Source: Tubulanus polymorphus
Lineage: Eukaryota; Nemertea; Palaeonemertea; Tubulaniformes; Tubulanidae
Direction: 5' to 3'
Length of the DNA stretch: 64,000 nt
Assembly: GCF_964204645.1 (NCBI RefSeq)
Contig: NC_134027.1
Location: 23,052,485-23,116,484, forward strand
The notes beneath the pieces are model-generated. The model was given only the letters and a program-made list of their open reading frames with translations. It had not been told where the DNA came from and did no database searches. The stretch's first letter is position 1. Every line of letters starts with the position of its first letter. A program made the position numbers and the translations under genes. Shown in pieces: positions 29,998-44,800 of the stretch.

Positions 29998-30057
29998 GAC
30001 AATAATACAAAAATCAACAACTCTTTTGACAATAATACAAAAATCAACAACTCTTTT
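29998..30057. repeat. 30-bp tandem duplication overlapping the gene 2 stop codon
   Basis: Two copies of a 30-bp unit starting GACAATAATAC lie head to tail. The higher copy contains the gene 2 stop codon. Gene 1 has a single copy at the same place (near 7399), so the duplication arose in the tail B lineage. It is also present in gene 3 (52635-52694). Confidence 0.8.
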
Positions 30058-32862
30058 TCTGCTGCTCTTCTTCTTCACGTTGTCTGCGTCGTTCGGCCTC
30101 TTCTGCTTCCAAACGAGCGACAAGTTCAGCTTGAACTTGCGGCTCAACGACGCGACCGAGTTCCGAGTACGTCGAAAAATCCTCGAAATCACCGATCAGT
30201 ACACCAGGGGGCGCTTGATTTTTGACGTTGTTAACGACGTGTAGATAGATCGGTTCTTTTCTCAGTTCTTCTACATCGTCTGCATTGAATGCAGGGTTGT
30301 CGACACCACAGTTAACGTACTTCACGATATCCCCATCGTCATCGTTGTAAACGTCTTGATAAGGATTCGCTTCGTCGCCAACTGTTTGATAGGGATTTTC
30401 TGAAATCATACGCGTAACAACATTTAGTGAATTCAATAAACAATCCGTCAAACGATTCAGTTTGCCAGTCTACATCTGGGAATTGAAGGTTCCATTAAAT
30501 CTATCAAACCCTCCCGCATAAAAGTGTCTGCTTTCTAAAATGCCCATGACATCTTCAAGTCTGCCCACTAATGATTGGATATTCATTTCACGCCCTATTT
30601 TCCACAGTAAACTCTGCCTTACTTGGACTTCCTTTGTTTTTTTCCCTTTTAGAAATTGTACTTCAGAGTTAGCGTATCGGACATCGCACAAAATTCTGAT
30701 TCTCTCGTTAGAATCGGTGTAAACGTAGAACTCACCCATTTCGTAGTTTTCATTTTTCTCTGCTTTTTTCGCCTTCTTTCCTTTACGCTTTTTGTTTTTA
30801 TCGACTTGTGAGTAAAGTGGTTCTGCACTATCTACCGACCCTGAAGAGAAAACACGGGATGTGAATATTTTAGAAACAAACTTCACGTCATACTTTTTCT
30901 CGAATATCTAATTTGGGATTTCATTTTGTGTAGCCAACACATTTTTTTCTTCGAAAAAGTTTCTGAATGTGCTTTTGCTACAAATAAAATCCCTTTAGTA
31001 TAGATTTCATTCTATGCATTTCACCTTTCGTTTTCTTTTTCTTGCTTTTATCCACATTGGAGTAAATTGGATCAGTACCGCTTGCACCATTTACGACTGA
31101 AAATAAGCCACAAGTTTGAAAAAAAACGGCAAAATCATTGTCATTTCATCTATTATTCCTGACAACATTCGCATTATTTATAACAACAACGATTCAGTAG
31201 TAATACTAAACTGGGAGCCGTGATATCAATGATTGAGGAAAAATAAAATCCCTTTAGTATTGATTTCATTCTATGCTTTTACCTTTCGTTTTCTTTTTCT
31301 TGCTTTTATCCACATTGGAGTAAATTGGATCAGTACCGCTTGCACCATTTACGACTGAAAATAAGCCACAAGTTTGAAAAAACCAGCAAAAAGAATTTCA
31401 TACAATTCTATTCGAGAAAATCATTGTTATGTCATCTATTATTCCTGACAACAATCGCATTATTTACAACAACAACGATTCAGTAGTAATACTAAACTGG
31501 GAGTCATGATTTCAATGGTTGAGGAAAATCATGATTAGTTTCTTAACAAAGCTTTTTCATCGAAAGTGACTTTATTGATTCTGTACAAATTATCACGCAT
31601 TTCTACGGCAATTGACGGCACTCTTCGTGTTTTCAATGATTTCAAGGAATCGGTAAAATCATGATTAGTTTCTAATGTAAGCCTCTAATGGAAGGTACCG
31701 TAGTCTATGCACTAATGGTGGCATGGAATTGTGCGCGACCAATTATTTCATTAAATCTTTAGTCTAATACATCGTAAATAAAAATCGTAGCGGAAAATGC
31801 TTTTTGATTTTTTTTTTCACTTTATCTAGTTGGTTTTCATAAAACGAAATTTGAAAGAGTAAAACTATTGCCATTTCCTCTATGTAACTATGTGTATCGG
31901 TAAGTTCTTCGTGAATATACGGCACATGTAATCCTGCTATTCTAAGAGCATTTCACCAAATACGTCGATCGGTTCCTTGGTATCATTCTAGATTTGACAA
32001 ACACTTGTTTACCTTGATTCTGATTTCGTTTTTTCTTTTTGTCAACCTGTGCGTAAATCGGTTCTCCTGAAAATAATAGAATTCAAAATCTATTCCGATC
32101 GCCTCTACCATTCTTCTGGTCAATGATCGAGGAAACGATAGGTTTTTATAGATTGAGCCATCAATATTGTATCATTTGGCAATTCCCGAATATAAGTGAT
32201 CACTGTACACTACCGGACATTCCCGAACATTACCGATCACTTCGATCATTACATCCAAAAATACGAACTTGAATTCGCTACACTTTAAATCAAGCTTCGG
32301 ACTTAGATATTGAGATAATGAATACGTTAATTGATTCGCGGCTCGGAAATACTCGGTGGTTTTACGGAGATATCCGGCAATATCGATCGGTCCAAAAAAT
32401 CTATAAAGATAGGGCATTGTAACATAAAGATAAAACTCTTACCAGTTTTCTTGACTCCATCTTCTGAAACTGCGAATATAGAAATGGATTTATTTAAGTA
32501 CTTATAATGTATTAGTTCTAATTCAGTTATGACAATATTTGTGATACAGTAATACTACGTAAAATCCTACAATTGTAAATTGGCTAGAAAAGTTCATTCT
32601 AAAATTACTCGTGATAATCTGGGGGATTACTGCCACCCTCCTACGAACACTCTTTACTTTAAAGGGAGACGGATGAAGGAGACTTTTAAGATAGAAGCAG
32701 AGTGTTAGCAGCCACCCGCAATTTTTTCGATGATTCTTTTAACAAACCTTCCACTCAATTCAGTAGATCAGAAAATATCTTTATTTCAATAATGACGAAG
32801 TCTCAATGAAATGAGGAAATGAACCGATTGCTTACCAAGATCGTCAATGTTCGAATACGGAT
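30044..32862 (-). CDS. Gene 2 tail B exons
   Basis: Seven exons of 27, 21, 54, 72, 72, 105 and 356 bp have the same phases as in gene 1. Coding changes against gene 1 are few and spare all tyrosines. Both 72-bp exons here read VVNGASGTDPIYSNV. The 21-bp microexon has a consensus GTAAG donor. The open 336-bp last intron allows the same alternative C-terminus as in gene 1. Confidence 0.8.
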
Positions 32863-35800
32863 CTGAAAATGTGAAATACGTTTAAGCAACTCATAGACGG
32901 CATTGTGATTGAAGAATATTTTATAAAAGTCCGATCTTTAACTTAAAAACTCTGTGCTGAAGATAGAAAATATTTTTTTTCTTTTTCTTTTGCCCATTCG
33001 GGATCTAAGAGGACAAAGACAAACGTGAATTTCAATAGTATTTTTCTCTGAAGAAATAGAAAACCCTAATAATTTGTGCCAATTTTGATACTAACTAAGA
33101 AATTCTCGAAACATTTAGGGATGCGATATAACTATAAATATTGTGGAGATAACGTAGTTCATAATGAAAATTAAAAACTGGCTGACAAAGATTTTCAACA
33201 ATAATTTGTGACATGAAACCTGTTGCAATAATCTGTTTGCGTAAATTTTCGGCGTGTAAGGAAGTTGTAAAATTGTGACATTACCGAAGTCATCGGTAGT
33301 GACGTGATTATCTTTGGTCGGTGGACTTTTAGGTTTTTTGTTGACTCGCGCGTACTTGTCACCTAACAAGGAAAAGACAAACAAATATTTGAACAAATAT
33401 ATGTTTATATTTTAGATGAGATGAAAGTTTTGAAGTGGCAAATGTTACCTCTAGGTCCAACTACAAATCCATCGATATCGTTATCGTTTGGAGGAGGAAC
33501 TGAAGCCGGACTGTAGAAAAAGGGAAACACATTTTTTTGTGATGATCGGTCGGGTTGGAAAGGGAATCTCTGACTTTTGATTAAGCTCAACAAATATGAT
33601 TGGCAATTTCTAGTTTCGTATTGACTTTCGATGAATAAAGGCATCTACCTTTCCGATCGATTTTTGGTCCAGATCCATTGACCGTCTCGACGCCTTTTCA
33701 CGAATAGCAACACGAACACAATGACGATGATGGTGACCAATACGACACCCACAACAACACCTCCGATCAATGTAACATAGGTAGTAACTGATAGGATCGA
33801 AAATGAGAAAATGAAATTTGCGAACCATGACAAATGAAAGAATCAATCTGCCTGGGTTTCACCAGATGCATTATCATTGAAAGTGAACTTACAAAATGAC
33901 TATAGACATCAGATATTTATGCATCTTTTCCGTTGTTTATCTTTATTTTTAACTATTTGATGTTGGTTTACCGAAACTAACCACTGGTTTACGTAACCTC
34001 ACGACGGTACGGCAATGTAATTAATGCCACGGCGTAACGCTTTATCCCACTTAACTACTGAGACCGTTTCAATTCACGAGGGGTAGTTGGAGGCAGGGTA
34101 TCTGACCCCGGGAAATTTATATATCGGGTTCATTAAGAAGCTTCATTAATTTGCGGTTACATTAAGTAAATCGCTAAATGTTTCCGAATATTCTTTAGAA
34201 AGCTGCGCCTGATCGATTAACCCTACAGCCGGGCGCCGCGGATCTACGAATCCCGTCAATAAAGCTATTTGGATTTGTATTTGGAATTATATTTGTAACG
34301 TCGACCATGTGACAAAACAAAATGGCACCATCCAGTCCAGTGAACGAGAACTTGTCGCTATGATTTATTTGCTACTAAAACGACGCCGTCGTCGACGACG
34401 AAGAATCCACAAGAGGGATAGAAAAAAGCTTATGTTATATCATCGACGATCTTACCACCGACCGAGCCAATATAGGATTTAGGAAGCATGGATATCACAA
34501 TTCAACAGTAACCGCACCCTCTTAAACACAGCAGAACTCTATACCTGAAACAGAACTACAGCCTACCTGGAATTTCTACCTGGTGGCTCAGAATGACGTC
34601 ACTACTCTCAGTTACAATCAGTTGGTAACTGTATGCTTGATCGGGATCGATTTTAATCTCAATACTAATCGGACCACCAGTAGTTTCTAATTTCGTAGAA
34701 TTAAAACATTCGTTTGTATGTTTGATACAGTATTTCACGTAGACGCTGTACTTCGACGGAAACGACGACAAATTTATCAGGACACTATTTCCTTTCTGTG
34801 TTACTGTCGCTTGCTTCAATGCGGTGTTTATAGCGCTTGGAATAGCTAAAAATGAGAAAAAAAATTCGATTTCAATATTAATGAAAACAATTGATATATC
34901 ATCAACACGATCATAAAGAAAGGAATGCGTGTAGCCAATCCCACTAGCTAGAACTATCAGCCGAGGTAGAATTCTCAAGATCGGGAATCGAGGAGGCACG
35001 TATGTCGCTACGTATTCCGATTCCTATATTCGTATCAACGGGAAGCTCCTTGATTCTGAATTTGACCGGAAATGATGCGACATCGAATGTGAATTTCAAT
35101 TTCAATTTCAATTTATACATCATAAATCCAAAGTATAAGATTATGAATGAAGAAAAACAACAATAACAACAAACAGAAAAAAAAAATGATATCGGCAAAG
35201 TTTACTGGAAAAATTAGTACGAAGCAGCTTTTTGTTTGAATTTCTTCGATGACACGAAATGAGGTTTTTCCGAAAACGAGGAATTTAACACAGACAAAAT
35301 TATCTCAATCAAAAACTTAACGAATTGAGGAATTTACGTTTAATTAATCTAACGGGCTTAAGGATAGGCCTGTATTTACATCTTATAAAACTTACATATC
35401 TAACAAGCCTTCAATCTTACCATTTGTATTCGTTGTAACTATATCAGTAAATGGACTTGTATTATCACCAGGATTTGAGTTGACACTTTTCACTTTGAAC
35501 TGATAATCAGTTGCTGGTTTTAATCCGGTTATTTTCGTTTGCACCAGTTTTTTATAACCGGGATCGGTTATTTCAGTTTTATTCACGAAAGCTGAAACGG
35601 AATTCCAAGCCCTGTAACTGACGGCGAACGTTTGTTCGGCACCACCCTCAAATTCAGACATCCAACTCAGCGTCACAGAAACGGCTGTTCTTGCAATAAC
35701 TCTCAGATTTGACGGTGTTTGTGGAGGTCCTGAAATAATAATAAGAAAAAAAAATGAAATTCCTTTTATAGTTCGCATGCTGCGCTGATTTATTAGGATC

Positions 35801-38800
35801 CCAGTTCGGCAAAATGTCTCGTGTTATTCAAGAGTGTTAATATAGGTATTAATCTGAAGCCTGACCCGGCACACCTTCAGACATTCAACACCGATATTTC
35901 CAATTAATTAAAAGACTAACAGACGAACTATCTTTGAAATTTCGGGTTCAGGCTGCGATCGATATTCATTTTGTGGGTTTTATTAGAATTTATACCGTGG
36001 AAAATATTGTCATTATTTCAAGTGACTGCGAATTTCTAATAACTTCAAATTCGAAATAACACATCGTACTTACCTGTCTCTGTGAGTTTCAATGTAACTT
36101 CTACGCTACCAACAGAATTATTAAGTTTACACGAATAAGATCCGTAATCAGACGCCTGAACTGATTGTATGGTGACATCCCACTGCGTTAAACTGGTATT
36201 TTTCATTAAATGTTTGCCATTTGTTGAATTGTGACTGCAATTTAAAGTTGTCGCTTGCGGATTCGCATCGTAGTTTATCGTGTATCTTATATTTTCTCCT
36301 ATATTCGCGGCGATGGGTTCAACGAGTTGTGGCGATAGTTTTGGTGCATCTATTATAGAATTGAACTAAATATGTATGTCGTGTCAAAGCAGAAATTTTC
36401 TAGAAGGCTACACGAGTAATTTTTATTAGCACTTTAGAGATGAAAGAATGTAGTTTCAAATGAAGATATATACATATGACTTTAGCGCATCTATTACCAA
36501 TTGAACTAAAACTATGAGGAAGTTGATTCCATTGCGTTACCATTTTAAACGAAATCTTAAATGCTGAATGAAATCTTAAAAAATAGATGGATTGCACATT
36601 GTATGATGTTTACCTAATGAAAATACGAAGAACAATTTTTTGGGTTGTGATTCAATAAAAGTCAGCCATGGAAATACAGATAATGATTCGTTCTACTCGA
36701 ACTTCTGTTGCAGATAAAAATATGAATCGTTAAAAATGTCATGCATTATTTCACACTTACACAATATAGACAGTGTCGTGGAGTTGGTGACACCATTAAC
36801 AGGTTGACTGTTCTGATAAGCTGTACATCTGTATTGTCTCCCATTTTTATCCTTATCAGTTGATACTACTAGACTACTAGTAGATATCTGTCCACTGTGA
36901 GATTCGAGATGATTTACTGGTGGACTGGGTGAAATATTTATCCACGTTGTCGCCCCAGAGCTGTACGCCCAGAGAATCGTAGACACCGGGTTACTGGAGT
37001 CAGTTGTACACGTAAGAGTCTTTGATGTACCTTGAACAACTGGACCGCTTGGAATTTCAGTCAGTGTCATTGATTCTGGTGGAACTGTAGATATAAAAGT
37101 TAGAGCCATGATTGTTATGCCGTAAAACGGTCATTGAAAAAGTGATTTTCACTTACAATGAACGGTTATAGTTGTATTTTTGTTAAGATTTCCAGTTTGA
37201 CATCTGTATCGAGCCTGATTCATGGTTTTAGTTGCAGTAATAGATAATGTACTAGTAGCCACAAACCCGTGATTGGTTCCAGTAGTTCGATTCGTAGCTG
37301 GTTGAGGGTCAAGTAGTGTCCATGTTGTAGAGGAATATGTAAACCACTGAATCTGTGCAGCCGGGTTTGACGAGTCAGTTTTACACTCTATCTGTTGATT
37401 ATTGTTTACTAACACATTATCAGCCGGTGTCTTCATCATTATCAGTGCTGTTGCTGTGACTAAATTTTGAATCGTCGCAAATTAACAAAAATTCCTGTAT
37501 TCGAATTCAACGCATACGAGTAAATTCAATCCGGGTACTTACAGTTGACAGTTAATATAATTTTATTAGAAAACATTGGTGTTGGTATACCAGCCCCAGT
37601 AGCTGTACATTGATATTCTGCCTGGTTATCTGTTTTATTGACGGATGTTGAATATGTTAGAGGACTGACTCCCTTTTTCACAGTGCTGCCCCCTGGTGTT
37701 CTAGTTATGGCGAGGTTCGGTTCCGGGTTACCTCCTGTAGTTGTACACGTTAAATCAACAGATGCAGATTCCTGAACGGGTGACGTCGGTCCTTGTAATG
37801 TAACACTACTCGGTGGAACTAAAATGAAGGGAAAAACGATTCGACCTAAACGTTTATGGGCGGCCATACCCGCAAAATATCAGCGTCTCGTCTGTTTGTC
37901 TGTACTCCGGATAATCATCTCATCTTATCAACGTGATATTTTTCCTGGTCGATATTTTCAAGTTCGTAGGTAGTACGGCTGTGTGTAAATAGACTGATTT
38001 TCGGTTTCCATTTTTGATTAAAGACTTGTCTAATTTGAGACCACAGCACCAGAGTAACGGCTTGTTACCGAAAGACTGATTGCCTGTCGAGTTCAGGGCC
38101 ACCTGCCTTTGCACACCGTTTGATGTCCATGATACCAATGAACCGAAACACGCATGTATGGTGGCTGATTCAGGCCATAACGTAAAATTACTGCTATGCA
38201 AATGAGGGAACCAGAACGCCGGAACGAAAAAAAGTCAAATTTTCTCGAAAAGTCCGTTTTGGCGCGCCAAAAGTAAAGAATGTCCCGTTTTGGCACCCCC
38301 GCCAAAAAAACGAAAAACGTCTCAATTTCTCTGAAAATCCGTTTTGGTGCGCCAACACAAAGAAATTTCGGCGCCAAAACGAACTTTTATACGTAAATAA
38401 TTCTATATATGCAAATTTATGCAAATTAAACATAAGATCAATGCGCCAAATTGAAAAATAATCTCACTGTGGTTGAGTGTTTGTTTTGGCGGGGGCGCCA
38501 AAACGGATTTTTAGAGAAATTATGACTTTTTTCGTTGTTTTGGCGCCCTCATTTGCATACCAGGAATTTTAAGCTACGGCCCGAGTCAGCCACCATACGC
38601 ATGCGCTACACCTCAGTAGAAAGTAAGCACTGCTGATATACACAGACATGGTTAATTTTATAAACTAGGGGTTTATGGACACCATGCTTGGAAAGTGGTT
38701 TCAATTGCTCAATAATCTAACAAGTTCAATATTCAACGCCCGCTGGTGACCATATACAGAAACCAATAATCTTGAAACTAACTACAATCATAGACCATGT

Positions 38801-41800
38801 CAGCAGCTATAATTTTGCAATTGATTGCACTAATCAATTATGTAATTTGTCATTTCCATTGTGTAACTTTTAAAATTCATATATTGTTATAATTCACAGG
38901 AAATTTAAAAAATAATAATAATTGATTGTGATACCAAAATATGTCTAGATACCAAAATTATTCTACTATTCAATGCCCCCTGGTGACTATATGCAAAACC
39001 CAATAACCTTGAAACTCACCACAATCATAGTAGAATGTCATGAGCTATAACTTTCGAATTGATTGAGGAAACAAAATATGCAAAGGTACAATATAGAAAT
39101 AGCAAGTAATTGAATAATTCAACGCCCCTGGTGGACATATTAAAAAAAAACCAATTACCTTGAAACTCACCACAATCATAGAATATATTATGAGCTACAA
39201 CTTTTCAATTGTTTGTGGTAACAACATATGCTCAGGTATCGATATAATGCGGAAAATCTTTTTTCCACCTACGAATGAGTACTGATGACACCAAGATGGC
39301 CGCCAATTACGTGATAAAAATACCTGTCTCATGTTTTAAAGATAAATACCCATCACATATTTTGATGAAAAATGGCAAACAGCAGGAAGCTCCAGGACAC
39401 CGAATTCGGGCCAAAATTGACATTTTGGGCACCAAAAAAACGGTCAGAGTACGATTATCCTCAGTCCCATCGGCCTAATTTTTCTTATGCTGATGGGCCC
39501 TGTAAAGATATATATGTACGAAAAAAAGATACGATTATTTTGAAGGGAGTTTAAAATGGGGACTGAAACCTTTGTTGAGGTTGACAGAGCGTACGGAATG
39601 AGTGCAAATCAAAGCAGATTCGACTATGTCTCTTCAGTGAGATTGATGTTGGGAAAAATAATATTAGCTCTAGGGAAATCATAATTATACTTGGTTTCCA
39701 AAAATAAGGGACTACTAATTTTACCTCATTTGTTCCTTGCATAATTGAGTGATTTGTAGTAAACTTTTTACAGTACTTACAGATGACATTTAATCTAACT
39801 TGATTAGAAATCATTGGTGTTGGTATACCAGCCCCAGTAGCTGTACATTGATATTCTGCCTGGTTATCTGTTTTAGTGACGGATGTTGAATATGTTAGAG
39901 GACTAACTCCCTGTTTGACAGTGCTGCCTCCTCGTGTTCTAGTTATGGTGAGGGTCGGTACCGGGTTACCCCCTGTAGCTGTACACGTTAAGTCAACAGA
40001 TGCAGATTCCTGAACGGGTGACGTCGGTCCTTGTAATGTTACACCACTTGGTGGATCTGAAATCAAAAGGTGTTACACACATGATTATCATATTCAATCG
40101 ATTATTCATATGCAGCAGTAGCTACAGATTATTTTACAGCCTCTGGAAGGAAAATTTAGATTGCCCCAAATACGTTTGAAGTGCATTCAAAAATAATATT
40201 TGTTCTAAGCTTTTTAGGTCAGGAATTATTTCTTTTATTCAAAGAAATATGGAATATATAATATCACGCCAAGTTCAATAATGAATTCGAGAAATAAATT
40301 TCCTAAACGTTTTTGATATTCTAATTGTTTCGGTTCACTGTATAATTGCCGCATTTTTTTGAAAGCGCCTCACCCAATCAACATCGTGATAAATAAACAT
40401 CACGCAGATGAGAATCAGTTGACATTATACGGTGGGACTACTAAGAAAGAATCATTTGAGCATCTGTCCCAATTCTTGCCGTATGATACATTTACTGCGT
40501 GATATTCTATTTCAATCAGAGAATCTGATCCGTTTGAATTTCTGTTGAACGCGTTTGAATTCATATTCTTTTGTATTTGTACGATATTCTTAGTCTTTAT
40601 TCATGATTATTGCTCTATCCCGATGTGACAATAATATCTTTTGATAAGGAAAAAACCCGAAACTTTAACATATTTCTGCCTCATAAAATGAACTTCATAA
40701 TTAACTCCGTCAAGGAGCCGCACGCGTTTTCCGCGGCATTCAACGCAGTAATCTAGGTACAGATATTTTGTTCTTTATCGAAAATGACGGAACAGATTTG
40801 ATGAATTCCTTTGAATTCATTGGATGGACAGTATAAAACTAATTGTTATTATAAAAAGTAATATGATGAGTTGAATGACGTGAGTTTAGATGAGTACTTA
40901 CATTCCACATTGATAGTAATACTACCAGCAACTGATCCTGCTATATTCGATACGTTGCATGTATAAACACCTGAATCAGTTTTACTGATTCGTGTAAAAC
41001 TGAGTTTATTATTAGACTGTCCTGATAGATTGACACCGCTCCATTTATACGACAGTCCTGTAGCTCCAGGCTGTGAACTGTTACATGTGATAGTCAATGG
41101 TGAATTCTCCTGTACTGTTACGATGTTGTTGATGGCGGTTGGTTGAGATGTTAGAACTGGTCCACTCGGGGGTACTGAAAATTTGAAACTGCATGTATTT
41201 TGAAAACCACGGAGGTTTCGATGGTACATTTTCCTTACGCCTCCTGAATTATTGATTTTCGCAATCTAAAACAAATCATCAACATCATAATGAAAGGTAC
41301 AACATCAATCAGTTGTAGATCACGAAATATCCGTGATAAAACGATAAGAGTAAAATCCCGCAATGAATGAATTGATGGCCAAAAAGAAGCAATATTTCGG
41401 GTGGTTGCTACCACCCTTCTTCAGTCAAAATGACTTACCGAAAATACGCAGCGTATGTATACAGATATATATGTACGAAAAAAAGATACGATTATTTTGA
41501 AGGGAGTTTAAAATGGGGACTGAAACCTTTGTTGAGGTTGACAGAGCCTGCCGAATGAGTGCAAATCAAAGCAGATTCAACTATGTCTCTTCAGTGAGAT
41601 TGATGTTGGGAAAAATAGTATTAGCTCTATGGAAATCATAATTATACTTGGTTTCCAAAAATAAGGGACTACCTGACTTTCTAATTTTACCTCATTTGTT
41701 CCTTGAATAATTGAGTGATTTGTAGTAAACTTTTTACAGTACTTACAGATGACATTTAATCTAACTTTATTAGAGATCATTGGTGTTGGTATACCAGCCC

Positions 41801-44800
41801 CAGTAGCTGTACATTGATATTCTGCCTGGTTATCTGTTTTAGTGACAGATAGTGAATATGTTAGTGGACTAACTCCTTGTTTGACAGTGCTGCCTCCTGG
41901 TGTCCTAGTTATGTTGAGGTTCGGTACCGGGTTACCCCCTGTAGCTGTACACGTTAAGTCAACAGATGCAGATTCCTGAACGGGTGACGTCGGTCCTTGT
42001 AATGTTACACCACTTGGTGGATCTGAAATCAAAAGGTGTTACACACATGATTATCATATTCAATCGATTATTCATATGCAGCAGTAGCTACAGATTATTT
42101 TACAGCCTCTGGAAGGAAAATTTAGATTGCCCCAAATACGTTTGAAGTGCATTCAAAAATAATATTTGTTCTAAGCTTTTTAGGTCAGGAATTATTTCTT
42201 TTATTCAAAGAAATATGGAATATATAATATCACGCCAAGTTCAATAATGAATTCGAGAAATAAATTTCCTAAACGTTTTTGATATTCTAATTGTTTCGGT
42301 TCACTGTATAATTGCCGCATTTTTTTTGAAAGCGCCTCACCCAATCAACATCGTGATAAATAAACATCACGCAGATGAGAATCAGTTGACATTATACGGT
42401 GGGACTACTAAGAAAGAATCATTTGAGCATCTGTCCCAATTCTTGCCGTATGATACATTTACTGCGTGATATTCTATTTCAATCAGAGAATCTGATCCGT
42501 TTGAATTTCTGTTTAACGCGTTTGAATTCATATTCTTTTGTATTTGTACGATATTCTTAGTCTTTATTCATGATTATTGCTCTATCCCGATGTGACAAGA
42601 ATATCTTTTGATAAGGAAAAAACCCGAAACTTTAACATATTTCTGCCTCATAAAAACGAAACTCATATGAACTTCATAATTAACTCCGTCAAGGAGCCGC
42701 ACGCGTTTTCCGCGGCATTCAACGCAGTAATCTAGGTACAGATATTTTGTTCTTTATCGAAAATGACGGAACAGATTTGATGAATTCCTTTGAATTCATT
42801 GGATGGACAGTATAAAACTAATTGTTATTATAAAATGTAATATGATGAGTTGAATGACGTGAGTTTAGATGAGTACTTACATTCCACATTGATAGTAATA
42901 TTACCAGCAACTGATCCTGCTATATTCGATACGTTACATGTATAGACACCTGAATCAGTTTTACTGATTCGTGTAAAACTGAGTTTATTATTAGACTGTC
43001 CTGATAGATTGACACCGCTCCATTTGTACGTCAGTCCTGTAGCTCCAGACTGTGAACCGTCACATGCGATTGTTAATGGTGAATTCTCCTGTACTGCGAC
43101 GATGTTGTTGTTGGCGGTGTTTGGTTGAGATGTTAGAACTGGTCCACTCGGGGGCGCTGTAAATGTAAAACTATATCTATATTGAAAACCACGGTGGTTT
43201 CAATGGTACATTTTCAATACGCCTGCTGGATTATTGATTTTGGAAATTTAAAAACAAATCATCGACATGGAAATTAATGATTTTACATGAATAAGTCAAA
43301 AAGTTTATTCATAATATTAGAAATGTTTCGGGTGGTTGCTAACACCCTTCTTCAGTCTAAAATGACTTGCCAAATAAATACACAACATATGTATATAAGC
43401 ATATTAATATAGAATCATATACCTGTCACTGCACATAAGTTATGGGGACTAGAGTACTGACATTATACAAGTATTTTGAAGGGAGTTTAAGATGGGGGAT
43501 GAAACCTTTGTTTAGGTTGACAGAGCCGTCGGAATGAGTGATAATTAAAGCAGATTCAACTATGTCTCTTTTAGTGAGATTGATGTTGGCAAAAATAATA
43601 TTGGCTCCAGGAAAATCAAAATTATATCCGATTTCAAAGAAGGGATACCCCATTTTACTTATATCACCCCATTAAAAACATCCCGTTTATGTTCCCTGAT
43701 TCTTCCCAGTTTCACCAAATATAGAAAGTTTACAATCAGATCAGTTGATTCTATTAACTCGACAATGGACATTAGGGTTAAGATTGTTATTGGAGCAAAA
43801 TAAAGAAATTTTATTGATATACTTGAAAATGAAATCGGTATTCAAATCATGAGGAGCCGGTTCGAATTTTTCATGACAATGACAAAAGGAACTATAATTT
43901 TGATTTTAGGCTTTAACGAACTAATGATTACGTGGTCGCGAAGGAGAGAAAAACTTTTTTTGACATTGTGAAGCGCTTTCTCTAAATCTTTGTCCGGGTA
44001 TGCAAGTTTTCAAAAAAAGGTTGAATATGCTACTAAAATACAGCGTTGTACACAAGAGTAGAGTTGACCATGATTCTGGAGCATTTTTGGGTGGCTATAG
44101 CCCCTTAATTCCCCAACCAAAAATGCAAGGGAGCACTTTTATCCGATAGTTTACTTTGTTTATCCGATAGTTTATTTTGAAATTTTGAAATTTGCCATCA
44201 AACCTTTTTAACGCAAAAGTGGAATTGGGCTCTCCTACTATGTAAAATCTAACGGCCTAAACAGTTTTTATCACAAATCCTACGTGTATAAGTCCCAAGG
44301 GAAACACCCTGAACAACCACCGCTTTAAGGTAAGTTTGAGTGAATGGAAAGAAATTCAGGTAGGATTCACAGTTGAAGGTTTATGAAAAACAGAGAAACC
44401 TAATCTCGAATTAAGCTTTTGTATGAGAACATCCAAAAATGCATTTTTCCATCGAAGGAAAACTTTAAGGAAGGATAAAGGATATTAGGAAATGTCAAAA
44501 AATAGTCAAGGTCGAGATCAGTTGATACTAAACATAATGTGTAATCGCCATTAACTGAACCATAGAAGAGGCGCGAATATATAGGGGTCAAATTTCACAT
44601 TCAATGTGTTCCCAAAAAGGTAAGCTAGAATAGGTGATAGGGGGTTGCCCGTAGCGAAATCACATATTTAATCAAAGAAATTGCCATCAGTTTGGAAAAT
44701 AGGCTCTTCGAAAAGTACATAACTCTAAAAGATCAATGAAACATACGTTTGATACAATCTAAAGCGAGTTCCACTGGAAGGTTAGTGAATAGAGAGACTG

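Larger units (their letters stand above)
27290..30043 (-). repeat. Gene 2 3' flank, older copy of 5020-7410
   Basis: This region aligns with 5020-7410 along its length with scattered differences and some insertions, including the MITE at 27560-27751. It contains the 3' UTR and downstream DNA of gene 2. A 30-bp tandem repeat (29998-30027 and 30028-30057) begins here and overlaps the gene 2 stop codon. Confidence 0.7.
10545..33181. repeat. Recent 22,637-bp tandem unit, copy 1
   Basis: This interval matches 33182-55818 at a constant offset of 22,637 bp. In the parts I compared I found two substitutions (10791 A against 33428 T; 18695 T against 41332 C) and no indel, even in homopolymers. It holds gene 1's ectodomain, helix and first two tail exons, its upstream region, and gene 2's 3' flank and tail. 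Confidence 0.95.

Noticed and set aside
32172-32417. 81-codon - strand frame in the tail B intron
   Set aside because: The homologous stretch in gene 1 (about 9541-9786) has frame-changing differences, so it is not maintained as coding.
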